Assembly (NCBI GenBank): GCA_905171695.1
Contig: LR991653.1
Location: forward strand, 1,082,150-1,146,149
DNA: 64,000 nt
Source of the DNA: Candidatus Methanoperedentaceae archaeon GB37
GTDB lineage: Archaea > Halobacteriota > Methanosarcinia > Methanosarcinales > EX4572-44
Direction: 5' to 3'
The notes beneath the pieces were generated by a model. That model saw only the letters and a list, made by a program, of their open reading frames with translations, did no database searches and was not told the DNA's origin. The stretch's first letter is position 1, and each line of letters begins with the position of its first letter. A program made the translations under genes and the position numbers. This document shows, piece by piece, positions 33,634 to 42,045 of the stretch.

Positions 33634-34644
33634 TGCTGGTGTTGAACAATTAGCTGGATGGGGTATATCTTCAGGTAATTGTTTCTCTGAGAATGTAGGC
33701 TTAAACACTTATGAGCATGTTGTAGAAGATGAATTTCATCTTTACTTCTTGAAATAAAGCTTCTGGAGATCTTGCTCTGCATGTCTCTCCAAATACTCTT
33801 TTAACACCAGAGAAGAAACTCTCTGTTGTCCATCTGCAGCCATACCTGTATTTATCTTTCCATCTTTCATGACCTAACTCTTTTGGGTTCTCTTACTCTC
33901 TTAGCTCTGGATGGAGAGCCTCTTGACTTAGTTGAAGAGTTACTTCTTATCTTGATCACTGGTTCTACATTATTTTCAGCAAGATAATTGAAATTCTCTC
34001 TGCTATCATAACCTTCATCACCATATACCCTAGTTATCTCTCCACCTCTTCCTTTAATTTGCTTTACCAGAGGTTTTAACATCTTTCCATCACCTGTTCT
34101 TTCATCTGTTATCTTTAAGGCTAAGAGTTTCCTTGTTTTAACGTCTATAGCAATATGAACCTTAATCCAACCCTTTCTCGTTTTCCATTTATCTCTGATC
34201 CACTCTCCTCTATTCGTTATCTTCATACCAGACGAATCTATTGCAACTACAAGATCTTCTCCAAGGTTACTATAGAGTTCAAAGTCTAGTTTCCTCAACC
34301 TCTTACAAACAGTGGAATAATCAGCTACCTTTAACTCAGGTATATATTCTGATAATTTCCTCAAAAATCCTTCCATTTGTCTTAATGGAAGGAAAGCTAC
34401 ATGCAAGAAAGCTAGAAAACACATAAAGGTTCGAGGAAACCTGAAAGGTCTGCCAACCTTCCCCTCATTCATCCTATTTAATTCTTCATCCCAGTTCTCA
34501 AGGAAATCCAATGAGATATAGAGTTCTCACCTCCACACAAGTTTTTCATTATATTCCTTCCAATTTCTCTTACTCTGCATCCCAATCATCCCTCCTGCAA
34601 ATGAGAAATACAGGAAGGAAACTTAAGAGTTATTCAACACAGCA
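33634..34644 (-). mobile_element. IS5-like insertion sequence (degenerate)
   Basis: The transposase pseudogene is framed by similar inverted ends: TGCTGGTGTTGAACAAT at 33634-33650, and the complement of 34629-34644, which reads GTGCTGTGTTGAATAA. The element is about 1.0 kb, the usual size for IS5 relatives. I found no clear target-site duplication. Confidence 0.6.
33701..34589 (-). pseudogene. IS5-family transposase with nonsense and frameshift
   Basis: The frame begins at ATG 34589 (AGGAGGG upstream) as MIGMQSKRNWKEYNEKLVWR, then a TGA replaces the expected Gly codon before ELYISLDFLENWDEELNRMN. The DDE features are present: VAIDSSGMK and VYGDEGYDS. Near 33890 an extra A in CCCAAAAGAG shifts the frame. 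After correction the C terminus reads EPKELGHERWKDKYRYGCRW, TESFFSGVKRVFGE and ends at TAA 33701. Two lesions make it inactive, though the A-run could be read as a slippage site. Confidence 0.8.
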
Positions 34645-34937
34645 CCCTCCAGTAGTAACTTATATCTCTCTATAATCTTTAAAAATTGTTTGACTTGATA
34701 AGGTTTTGCCTTTCCTTTAACATTCTGAAAATTCAACATTTCTCTTACACCATCTTGACGTATATCCTATGGCTTCCTTTACCTACTCTAAATATGAATC
34801 CAAACAATTCCGCTGTTCTACAAAGCACCATCAAATCTAACATTTTTTGGATTCCTCTTGAGTTCTTCGTATATTTCTCTCTTGTTCATTTGCATGCTTA
34901 TCCATCATTATCATGATTTAAAGTCTTTCGCCTTATG
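34645..34937. other. Gene-free region between IS5 copy and structured repeat
   Basis: About 290 bp of AT-rich DNA. The 76-codon frame in it (34686-34916) has no recognisable features. It probably contains decayed IS sequence. Confidence 0.4.
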
Positions 34938-35033
34938 GCATACTAACGTTCTGAGCGTATCTGAAGTCCGAGCCGATAGGCGAGGATTTGGGCATAGGCG
35001 TAAGCCGAAGCCAGATACCCGCCTGTTATACGC
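34938..35033. repeat. Large two-arm structured repeat downstream of the nuclease gene (attC-like)
   Basis: GCATACTAAC (34938-34947) pairs with GTTATACGC (35025-35033) with one mismatch and one bulge. Inside them GTATCTG (34957-34963) pairs with CAGATAC (35012-35018). The unpaired spacers differ in length, and the centre is GC-rich with GCCGATAGGC/GGCGTAAGCC motifs. Outer and inner paired boxes separated by unpaired spacers resemble the plan of integron attC sites, but the core does not fit the GTTRRRY consensus. Confidence 0.45.
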
Positions 35034-35086
35034 AGCGAACGACAGTGAGCGTAGTTTGAAAATCGCAAAGTAATCCTCCGTATTAA

Positions 35087-36304
35087 TTAATTGCCTTTTT
35101 CTCCAACTATTTCAAATTCTGATGGCAGCGAGTATTTTGCCCACTCATTTTTAATAACTCTTGCCTTATGGGAATAAATGTACCCTTGGGCATCCTTTAC
35201 AAAATACTCAGTTGTGACGATAACTCCAGATATAGTAGAATTGTTTTTCAGTAATCGTTTAATCAGAGAGTCGAGTCGCTCGAAATCCCTATCTATCATC
35301 TTACGATCTATCATGTTTAAATTAACGTAAATTAACCCAGGTCGTTTTCCACTTAACTGTTGTTTAGCATCTTTAATAGATTCAATTACACTTGTAATAC
35401 GCTCAGGAAGCACAGCACCTTTGAAGCCAAAAATTTTTGGATTTCTGATAAAAATCTTACCATTTTCTTTTTTTCGTACTTCTACTGCTGGAACCACATA
35501 ATCAAGTTCCTCACTTGTGCCAAACTCAATTCCTTCCGATTCTATTTCTTGATCCTTTAGAGAAAGTATCTGTAAAGTAATACCAATACCTCTATCACGA
35601 AATGCGAACCTGCCCTGCTTTTTTTCTTTTATGAGCTTCTGAAGTTGCCGCAAGATAAATTCCACGTCTTCTTTTTCAGGATCTCTTTGTGTTTTGATAA
35701 AAACTGCATAATTTAGTCCAAAGTGCTCCATAATTCCAGATGCCTTACGCACAATCAATTTCCAATATTCGGTATTTCTTATATCTCTGTCAGTCTTTCT
35801 ATCTTTTTTCTTACATTCAACTTCAACCTCTTTATTGACCAATAGGTCCGGAGTTTTTTCACCTTCTTTTGATTTTGTCTCTACAAATTCAACAGAATAA
35901 CCTTTCCGTGCATATGCAGCAGCTACTTCGATTTCATAAGTTGTTTTATCAAAAAGTGCTTTGTCAGAAGAAGTCAAATCTCGAATTTTCCCATCTAACC
36001 CTTTCGTATTCTGATTCTTCAAAACAAACAGGTTTTCACCAAGGTAAGATAATCTTAGAATTTGTTCGGAAACCTCAAAAAATTTCTTTTCAAGACAAGT
36101 TTTCAGTTGCTTATCTGCTTGATAAATTAGAAAGGCTAAAGGGTGAAATTTTTCAGTATAGTCAATAAAACTCAACTTTCTTAACTTCTTAGGCGGTTTA
36201 TAAGAATTAATCTTTTCGAGTTCTTTAGAGAGCCAAGCGTCGCCAACTAGCTGTTTAACTAGCGTTATATATTTTATGCAATTCTCAAAATTTATTTTCC
36301 TCAT
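35087..36304 (-). CDS. Putative PD-(D/E)XK-fold nuclease, mobile-element associated
   Basis: This 405-residue protein is not recognised as a named family. Residues about 125-175 read TYEIEVAAAYARKGYSVEF, then TPDLLVNKEVEVECKKKDR: an E, PD and ExECK arrangement typical of the PD-(D/E)XK nuclease core used by restriction and repair enzymes. The N-terminal region is helical and the C-terminal half (LIYVNLNMIDR, ISGVIVTTEYF) is alpha/beta. It overlaps the 63-residue ORF by 20 bp and follows the recombinase in one minus-strand unit. AT-rich composition and context suggest an acquired defence or element-maintenance nuclease. No methylase accompanies it. Confidence 0.6.
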   Translation of the reverse strand: MRKINFENCIKYITLVKQLVGDAWLSKELEKINSYKPPKKLRKLSFIDYTEKFHPLAFLIYQADKQLKTCLEKKFFEVSEQILRLSYLGENLFVLKNQNTKGLDGKIRDLTSSDKALFDKTTYEIEVAAAYARKGYSVEFVETKSKEGEKTPDLLVNKEVEVECKKKDRKTDRDIRNTEYWKLIVRKASGIMEHFGLNYAVFIKTQRDPEKEDVEFILRQLQKLIKEKKQGRFAFRDRGIGITLQILSLKDQEIESEGIEFGTSEELDYVVPAVEVRKKENGKIFIRNPKIFGFKGAVLPERITSVIESIKDAKQQLSGKRPGLIYVNLNMIDRKMIDRDFERLDSLIKRLLKNNSTISGVIVTTEYFVKDAQGYIYSHKARVIKNEWAKYSLPSEFEIVGEKGN

Positions 36305-36476
36305 AGTAGTCCCTCATATCTACCCTTTGATATTTTAATCTTAAAAGCGATTTGAGCATTGCGTATAACTCATTCATATCCGAACTGTTCGGATATGCTC
36401 CCAAATGAGAAGTATATGCGAACCGTTTGCATATACTCTCCTCTGGACGGCTACTGTTTTTTGTCCTTTCGCTCAT
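36285..36476 (-). CDS. Small ORF (63 aa) with paired palindromes between recombinase and nuclease
   Basis: This short frame starts at an ATG overlapping the recombinase stop (ATGA) and runs 20 bp into the nuclease gene. Its middle (ESICKRFAYTSHLGAYPNSS) is encoded by the two palindromes at 36375-36436, and it continues DMNELYAMLKSLLRL. The layout and the MNEL-x2-M region match the leader ORF of the RM island at 3.9 kb. It may be a genuine small protein or reading-frame drift through structural DNA. Confidence 0.45.
   Translation of the reverse strand: MSERTKNSSRPEESICKRFAYTSHLGAYPNSSDMNELYAMLKSLLRLKYQRVDMRDYYEENKF
36375..36436. repeat. Pair of palindromes upstream of the nuclease
   Basis: Box 1 (36375-36397) has perfect 11-bp arms, CATATCCGAAC and GTTCGGATATG, around one T. 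Box 2 (36412-36436) has 12-bp arms, GTATATGCGAAC and GTTTGCATATAC, with one mismatch. The boxes start 37 bp apart, nearly the 36 bp of the pair at 3938-3992, and the DNA between them shares TTGGGAG on the minus strand. Confidence 0.8.
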
Positions 36477-37615
36477 GTTTCACCTCCTTTTAAAAGGATA
36501 TCAAGTGGGTTCTTTACTGCAGAAAGATTTTTTGTGCTAACATGAGTGTAAATTTCTGTTGTTTTTGAACTTTTATGCCCTAAAAGCTCTTGATTATACC
36601 TTAAGTCAATTCCACTTTCTAAAAGATGGGTAGCAAAACTATGTCTTAAAGAATGCACAGAGACATCTTTATCAATTCCAGCTTTCTTACAGGCATTCTG
36701 AAAGATTTTTTGAACTGTTCTCGCAGTTATATGCTTCTCTTTATTCCAACTTGGGAATAACCATTTTTGAGGTTTTTCTTTCTTTCCGTATTCTCGCAAG
36801 GTTTGAAGAGCAACATTGGAGAGTAAAGTATAGCGATCTTTTCTACCTTTTGAAGCTCTAATGTGAATCAGTTTCCTATTTGCATCTATATCCTCGGGTC
36901 TCAACCTTACGACCTCTCCAACCCGCAGTCCTCCAGAATACATAAGCATTAAAATGGCTTTGTGTTTTATATTAGAAGTAGCCTTCAGTACCTTTTTCAC
37001 CTCTTCCTTACTTAAAACAACAGGCAATTTACTGTCTTTTTTGGGACGCTTTACTTCAAAAATAAAGTCTTTCTTCAAGACTTCTCCATAATAAAATTTC
37101 AAAACATTTATAATAACATTCAAAGTAGATGTAGAGACTTTCTTTTGATTTACCACATAATAAAGATATTCCTTAATATCTTTGTTTTCTATATCCTCTG
37201 GTCTCTTTCCAGAAAATAAGAGGAAATCTCTGTTAATTCTTATGTATGACTTGGTTGTCCTTGTTGAATATTTTCTTATAGAAAGTTCTTTTTGTAGTGG
37301 GATGAGGTAGAAGTAAGGATCAATGATAAGATTTTCACTAAAAATAGATTGTAATTTTGCTATTAAATCTTCACTGTAAGGAACTTCCCAATATTTTCCT
37401 TGTGGATTCCTTCTTCTTCCGGAAATCATTTTTATCTTCTTTATTAACTCTTGATTGTAAGGAATGCGAATTATAACCTTGTCGTTTTTCCCAAATTCAA
37501 TTTTCACGGCGGGGATTTTGCTTTCCCGTGCCATTTTATAGAGAGTAGATTTTCCTATTTTTAAATATTTTGCGGCCTCCTTAAGGGTCATTATTTCAGA
37601 AAACCTTTCCATCAT
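36473..37615 (-). CDS. Tyrosine recombinase with N-terminal excisionase-like HTH
   Basis: This 380-residue protein starts with a MerR/Xis-type helix-turn-helix (MTLKEAAKYLKIGKSTLYKMARESKIPAVKI, about residues 9-40). A small domain follows (IRIPYNQELIKKIKMISGRR, then KYWEVP) like the one preceding some XerC/D-type enzymes. The catalytic residues are visible: R in GGLRVGEV, K in ASKGRKDR, HSLRHSFATH, LGHKSSKTTEIYTHV with the nucleophilic Tyr. The ending STKNLSAVKNPLD is Xer-like. It lies on the 3' side of tRNA-Leu, 288 bp away, and heads an operon with the small ORF and the nuclease. It looks intact. Confidence 0.9.
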   Translation of the reverse strand: MMERFSEIMTLKEAAKYLKIGKSTLYKMARESKIPAVKIEFGKNDKVIIRIPYNQELIKKIKMISGRRRNPQGKYWEVPYSEDLIAKLQSIFSENLIIDPYFYLIPLQKELSIRKYSTRTTKSYIRINRDFLLFSGKRPEDIENKDIKEYLYYVVNQKKVSTSTLNVIINVLKFYYGEVLKKDFIFEVKRPKKDSKLPVVLSKEEVKKVLKATSNIKHKAILMLMYSGGLRVGEVVRLRPEDIDANRKLIHIRASKGRKDRYTLLSNVALQTLREYGKKEKPQKWLFPSWNKEKHITARTVQKIFQNACKKAGIDKDVSVHSLRHSFATHLLESGIDLRYNQELLGHKSSKTTEIYTHVSTKNLSAVKNPLDILLKGGET

Positions 37616-37902
37616 AGTTTTAACTCTTTTTGAGTCTGCCAGAGTTTATCATCGTTTAACATCACATAATAATGATATAGCGAAGAAAAGCAAAAAGTCA
37701 GGTCCATTTTCAAAAATTTTTTCTTTTTCAGGATGGGGGTGGGTGGGTTTCATTATGATCAATCTAGAATAAGAGAAAGAGAGAGTTTTATTTTTCCTGC
37801 TTTCTCTCTTGTGCGAGTGAGACTGAAGGACACGTTGAATGGGTTTGAAACAGCTATCAAAATGGCTTTCCCTTCGAATAAGATCTTCTCATCTGTGCTT
37901 GG

Positions 37903-37987
37903 TGCGAGGGGTGAGATTCGAACTCACGAACTCCTTCGAGACAGGGTCCTAAGCCCTGCGCCTTTGACCTGGCTTGGCAACCCTCGC
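37903..37987 (-). tRNA. tRNA-Leu (anticodon UAG)
   Basis: On the minus strand the acceptor stem pairs GCGAGGG (37987-37981) with CCCTCGC (37910-37904), with A at 37903 as discriminator. The anticodon arm CAGGGCTTAGGACCCTG shows TAG. A long variable arm (CTCGAAGGAG) and the T arm GTGAGTTCGAATCTCAC fit class II tRNA-Leu. CCA is not encoded. The tyrosine recombinase lies on the 3' side, a typical integration geometry, but I found no second copy of the tRNA 3' end. Confidence 0.95.
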
Positions 37988-37999
37988 TTCTCTCTGTGT

Positions 38000-38932
38000 T
38001 TATGGTATTTGTGTGTTTATGGTTTCTGGTTCTAGGAGCCTGAGGAGGAGTGCCTTCTCTGTGTGAAGTCGGTTCTCTGCCTGGTCGAGAACTCTCGAGT
38101 TTGGTCCGTTCATGACCTCGTCCGTTATCTCTTCTCCTCTGTGGGCTGGGAGGCAGTGTAGTACGATTGCATCATCTTTTGCCATCTCAAGTAGCTCTCT
38201 ATTCACCTGGTAGGGTTTAAAGTCTATCAATCTCTGCTCTCTCTCTTCTTCGTCTCCCATTGAGGTCCAGACGTCTGTGTATACTATGTCTGCGCTTTTG
38301 ACTGCCTCTCTTGGGTCGTCTGTGACTGTGATGTTTCCTCCAAGTCTTCGCCCGTCTCTGACTATCTCTTGGTCTGGTTCATAGCCTTTCGGTGTTGCGA
38401 CCCTGATCTTGATCCCTGTCAGACTGGATGCGAGGATTGCGCTGTTGCAGACGTTGTTGCCGTCACCGACCCATGCGAGTCTCAACCCCTCCAGCCTCCC
38501 CTTCTCTTCTCTTATGGTCATCAGGTCTGCGAGTAACTGGCAGGGGTGTTCGAGGTCTGAGAGCGCGTTTATGACCGGGATCGTTGAGTTCTCGGCAAGC
38601 TCGATCAGTCTCTGATGGTCATTGACCCGCGCTGCTATCGCGTGAACGTATCTTGATACTACTCGTGACGTGTCTCCGATCGTCTCGCCGCGTCCGAGCT
38701 GTGTATCGGCTGGGTTCAGGTATATGCTCGTTCCTCCGAGTTCGTTCATAGCTACTTCGAAGGATATGCGTGTGCGGGTTGATCTTTTCTCGAATAGGAG
38801 TAGAAGTGTCTTCTTTCTGAGCTCTTCTCCTGTCTTGCTACTCTTTCGCTCTTCTTTGAGTCTGCATGAGGTGTCCAGGATATCAATGATCTCGTCTCGT
38901 GTAAGGTCTTTTATTGAGAGGAAGTTTTTCAT
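38000..38932 (-). CDS. argF: Ornithine carbamoyltransferase
   Basis: This 310-residue enzyme makes citrulline from ornithine and carbamoyl phosphate in arginine synthesis. It carries the carbamoyl-phosphate loop EKRSTRTRISFE, NALSDLEHPCQ with the HPxQ motif, DGNNVCNS and the ornithine-binding HCLPAHRGEEI near the C terminus. Length is normal. It abuts purD upstream with no gap, so the two are probably co-transcribed. It makes ornithine-cycle products next to an organism that also carries arginine decarboxylase. Confidence 0.97.
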   Translation of the reverse strand: MKNFLSIKDLTRDEIIDILDTSCRLKEERKSSKTGEELRKKTLLLLFEKRSTRTRISFEVAMNELGGTSIYLNPADTQLGRGETIGDTSRVVSRYVHAIAARVNDHQRLIELAENSTIPVINALSDLEHPCQLLADLMTIREEKGRLEGLRLAWVGDGNNVCNSAILASSLTGIKIRVATPKGYEPDQEIVRDGRRLGGNITVTDDPREAVKSADIVYTDVWTSMGDEEEREQRLIDFKPYQVNRELLEMAKDDAIVLHCLPAHRGEEITDEVMNGPNSRVLDQAENRLHTEKALLLRLLEPETINTQIP

Positions 38933-40243
38933 TCACGTGCCTCGAATCTGGTTCATGTGGTCTATCCGTTTCTGTATCAACTCTTCTGTGCCGATGTCAT
39001 GCCTTGCGTAGAGAGGTCCTTTGATCGCATGCATCGCTTCTTCCACGATCCCTTCGGCTTCAGCGATCGTCTCTCCAATTCCGACAAGTGCGATGGCTCG
39101 AGACGATGTGGTGTAGATCTTTCCGTCCTTTTCGTGGACACTTGAGTAGAAGAGAAGAGCATTTCTTGGCGGGTCTCTTATCTGTATCTCGGTCTCTCTT
39201 ACCGGGTCTTCAGGGTATCCTTCTGGCACAAGGTACTTGCAGACGGTGGCTTTCTCTCTGAAGCTTATATCAAGGCTGCTGAGGGTTCCTGTTGCCACGT
39301 GTTCTGCGATATCGATTATGTCTGTTTCGAGGAGCGGGAGGATGTTCATGGCTTCAGGGTCTCCGAATCGAGCGTTGTACTCTATCACCATCGGACCATC
39401 CCTTGTCAGCATGAACTGTCCATAGAGGAGGCCGCGATACGTTATGCCCTCGCTCTTCAACGCGTCTATCGTCTCCTGCATTATCTTTTCTGCTCCGTCA
39501 AGGTCGTTATCGTTCATGAAGGGAAGTATTCTACCTCGACTGCTGTAGGAACCCATGCCACCCGTATTCGGTCCCAGATCACCATCGTAAGCCCTCTTAT
39601 GATCCTGGACCGCGGGTGCAAATGAGAGGTGTCTGCCGTCTGTGAATGCTTGGAGCGTGAACTCTTCGCCTGTGAGCCGCTCTTCAACCACAACCCTATC
39701 ATTCTTCAGTACTTCATTAGCATACTCCTTTGCATCATCTGTGCTGGTGAAGTGATCGCCCATGACGCGCACACCCTTTCCACCGGTGAGTCCTGCTGGT
39801 TTCACGACCACATCTTCGAGCTCGTCTATGAACTCGTGGGCTTCTCGTGCCTCTCTCTGCTCGAAGACCTGGAAGCGTGGGCTGCCCTTGATACCGTGCT
39901 CCTCTATGAAGGTTCTTGCCCATGCCTTGTCAAACTCGATTCGTGCAGCATCTATCGTTGGTCCGAAGACTTTGATCCCTTCTCTTTCGAGGCTATCGGC
40001 CACCCCTGCTGCAAGCGGTGCCTCAGGTCCTATGAAAGAGAGGTCTATTCCATTCTCAACCGCATAGCCTCTGATTCTATCAACCTCTGTCTCCTTCAAG
40101 AGCAGTACGTCTTCAGATAGCCTTGCAATACCTGGGTTTCTCCTCGACATTACAGTGTAGAGTTTCACATCATATCTGCTCTTCTTTATCGCCTCGGCGA
40201 TGGCATGCTCTCGTCCACCACCGCCTATCAGTAACACATTCAA
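38933..40243 (-). CDS. purD: Phosphoribosylamine-glycine ligase
   Basis: This 436-residue ATP-grasp enzyme catalyses the second step of purine synthesis. It shows LLIGGGGREHAIAEAI at the N terminus, FIGPEAPLAAGVAD, the ATP-grasp KPAGLTGGKGV, GPNTGGMGSYS and VIEYNARFGDPE. All family blocks are in order and length is normal. Confidence 0.97.
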   Translation of the reverse strand: MNVLLIGGGGREHAIAEAIKKSRYDVKLYTVMSRRNPGIARLSEDVLLLKETEVDRIRGYAVENGIDLSFIGPEAPLAAGVADSLEREGIKVFGPTIDAARIEFDKAWARTFIEEHGIKGSPRFQVFEQREAREAHEFIDELEDVVVKPAGLTGGKGVRVMGDHFTSTDDAKEYANEVLKNDRVVVEERLTGEEFTLQAFTDGRHLSFAPAVQDHKRAYDGDLGPNTGGMGSYSSRGRILPFMNDNDLDGAEKIMQETIDALKSEGITYRGLLYGQFMLTRDGPMVIEYNARFGDPEAMNILPLLETDIIDIAEHVATGTLSSLDISFREKATVCKYLVPEGYPEDPVRETEIQIRDPPRNALLFYSSVHEKDGKIYTTSSRAIALVGIGETIAEAEGIVEEAMHAIKGPLYARHDIGTEELIQKRIDHMNQIRGT

Positions 40244-40265
40244 ATCGGATCACCCTTTTCTTTCT

Positions 40266-40574
40266 TCAGTAGTTCTCGAGTACGCTCTTCACAACCGCTC
40301 TATGCTCTTCTTTCAAAGAGTAACTGTTATGATCACCCTTCACGTCTATACGCAGAATTCCGAGTCTGGTGTTCATGAGCCCTACCATGGCTGAGACACC
40401 ACGATAATTCACATCAAAGTTCTTTGATACGAGGTACTTGTAAATGGACTCTGTTGTAAAGGTATTATCTTCCAAGAACAACTTTAAAACAGTCTTTCGA
40501 ATACCTGTCTCGTCACGCATCAGATACTTCTTCAACCGCTCTCTGGTCCGTTCATCAAGTTCAGTCAGCACCAT
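40266..40574 (-). CDS. DUF2551-family small protein
   Basis: Start moved to ATG 40574 (MVLTELDERTRERLKKYL) after GGGTG; the 15 upstream codons look non-coding. The 102-residue product has a winged-helix-like pattern (TGIRKTVLKLFLEDNTFTTE, VNYRGVSAMVGLMNTRLGIL) matching the archaeal DUF2551 group found in methanogens. It may be a DNA-binding regulator. It sits 22 bp upstream of purD. Confidence 0.7.
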   Translation of the reverse strand: MVLTELDERTRERLKKYLMRDETGIRKTVLKLFLEDNTFTTESIYKYLVSKNFDVNYRGVSAMVGLMNTRLGILRIDVKGDHNSYSLKEEHRAVVKSVLENY

Positions 40575-40647
40575 CACCCAAGTACACATCGATCGAGAGT
40601 TGAACCTATAGCTGGACAATGGTTATAAATCTTACTTTTTGGAACGT

Positions 40648-42009
40648 TCACGGGTCAGACTCTCCCAAACCCCCTCCCCCTCTACTCTCGCCAACAATCT
40701 TTGCGATCGTGATTGCGCGATCCACAACATCGTGTGCATCACGTCCGAGCAATCTTATCATCGCTTCCTTCCCAACTCCGCCTGTGTCGTAGATGATGTC
40801 AGGCTTCTCTCGAGACTTTTTAAAGGCATGGGTTGTGCCCCATTCCATCGTCTGCTCACCCGGTGGCTCGTCTTCGCGTGAGAATGATTCAAGATGGAGG
40901 TTGAGTCTCCTGCACGCGTCAAGGATTGCGGGGGAGTGGCGAATGTTCATTGCAGAGCAGAGGCTCTGGTCAAACCTCATCGCTGCAAGGACGATTCGCC
41001 CCACATGACTGGTTGCACCGAATGCGATGCATCCGACCGCGTGTGCCCTGCCGTGAAGCTTTATGATCCGCCCCTCAACGCCGGCAACATCTCCCAATCT
41101 CGATGCCCCTGAGACTGCCATTGCAATGTTTGATCCAACCTCTGGTATGAGTACTGCGCACTCTTCACACTCCTCCAGCCGTCTGACTGCGTGAGATACG
41201 CTCTCAAGCACGGTGTATCGCTCTGCATCCCTGATCGCCCAATCCAACTGGGCAACGGGCGCCACGCCATGCCCAACCCTGCGGCTCGATCTGATGGCTT
41301 CAGAGACGAAACGCTTCGCCATTCTCGCAGATCTGAATATATCACTGCCAAGTGCCAGGTTTGCTGTGAGCGCGGCAGAGTACGTGCAGCCAGCGCCATG
41401 AGTCCCGCCCTCAAGAAGCCCTCCATCAACGACCTCGAGGACGCTGTCTCGCAGGACCAGATCTCTGCCGTCGAGGTGCCCGCCTGTTATTATCACAGAG
41501 TCGGCGCCCATCTCAGAGAGCTTCAATGCAGCGGCTCGTGCGTCATCGATACTCTCTATGGTGATACCTGTCAGTTCTTCAGCCTCGAACTTGTTGGGAG
41601 TTACAGCAGATGCAGACCCGATAAGGGATTCAAGTGTTGAGAGCGCACCTTTAAGAAGGAGACGCCTGCCAGTCTCAGCCTTCATCACAGGATCGACAAC
41701 GAAGGGAATATCATACTTTAGTAGGCAGTCTCTCACCACCTCTATAGTCTCAGAAGTGTAGAGCATCCCGGTCTTTGCAAAGGACGGCTCGAAGTCGGAG
41801 CAGACGCTCTCGAGCTGATCTGCAACAACCTCTTCGTCAAGAGGGAGTATGCTCTGAATACCGAGGGTGTTCTGCGATGTTACTGCAGTGATCACCGAGA
41901 CGCCGTGAAACCCGTGGGCAGCGAAGGTCTTGAGATCAGCCTGCACTCCGGCGCCACCACCCGAATCAGACCCTGCTATCGTGAGGAGAGATGACCTCTT
42001 CATCAACAT
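40648..42009 (-). CDS. thiDN: ThiD-ThiN fusion: HMP(-P) kinase / thiamine-phosphate synthase
   Basis: Residues 1-255 are ThiD: LTIAGSDSGGGAGVQADLKTF, VVDPVMKAETGRRLL, TPNKFEAEELTG, GGTHGAGCTYSAAL. Residues about 270-445 are ThiN: LIPEVGSNIAMAVSGA, GRAHAVGCIAFGATSH and DIIYDTGGVGKEAMIRLLG. ThiD phosphorylates hydroxymethylpyrimidine; ThiN joins it to the thiazole, replacing ThiE in many archaea. The fusion is well known in Euryarchaeota. Length is normal. Confidence 0.95.
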   Translation of the reverse strand: MLMKRSSLLTIAGSDSGGGAGVQADLKTFAAHGFHGVSVITAVTSQNTLGIQSILPLDEEVVADQLESVCSDFEPSFAKTGMLYTSETIEVVRDCLLKYDIPFVVDPVMKAETGRRLLLKGALSTLESLIGSASAVTPNKFEAEELTGITIESIDDARAAALKLSEMGADSVIITGGHLDGRDLVLRDSVLEVVDGGLLEGGTHGAGCTYSAALTANLALGSDIFRSARMAKRFVSEAIRSSRRVGHGVAPVAQLDWAIRDAERYTVLESVSHAVRRLEECEECAVLIPEVGSNIAMAVSGASRLGDVAGVEGRIIKLHGRAHAVGCIAFGATSHVGRIVLAAMRFDQSLCSAMNIRHSPAILDACRRLNLHLESFSREDEPPGEQTMEWGTTHAFKKSREKPDIIYDTGGVGKEAMIRLLGRDAHDVVDRAITIAKIVGESRGGGGLGESDP

Positions 42010-42045
42010 ATAGAAAGGATCTCTGCGATAGATAGATCTTTCGAA

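Noticed and set aside
36473..37615. Integron integrase (IntI) because of the attC-like repeat nearby
   Set aside because: The region between GGLRVGEV and HSLRHSF is short and lacks the extra IntI-specific segment; the C terminus is Xer-like.
37616..37902. Second att copy of tRNA-Leu near the recombinase
   Set aside because: I looked for the tRNA 3' sequence (GTGAGATTCGAACTCAC) between 31.8 and 37.9 kb and saw no second copy; the element ends remain undefined.
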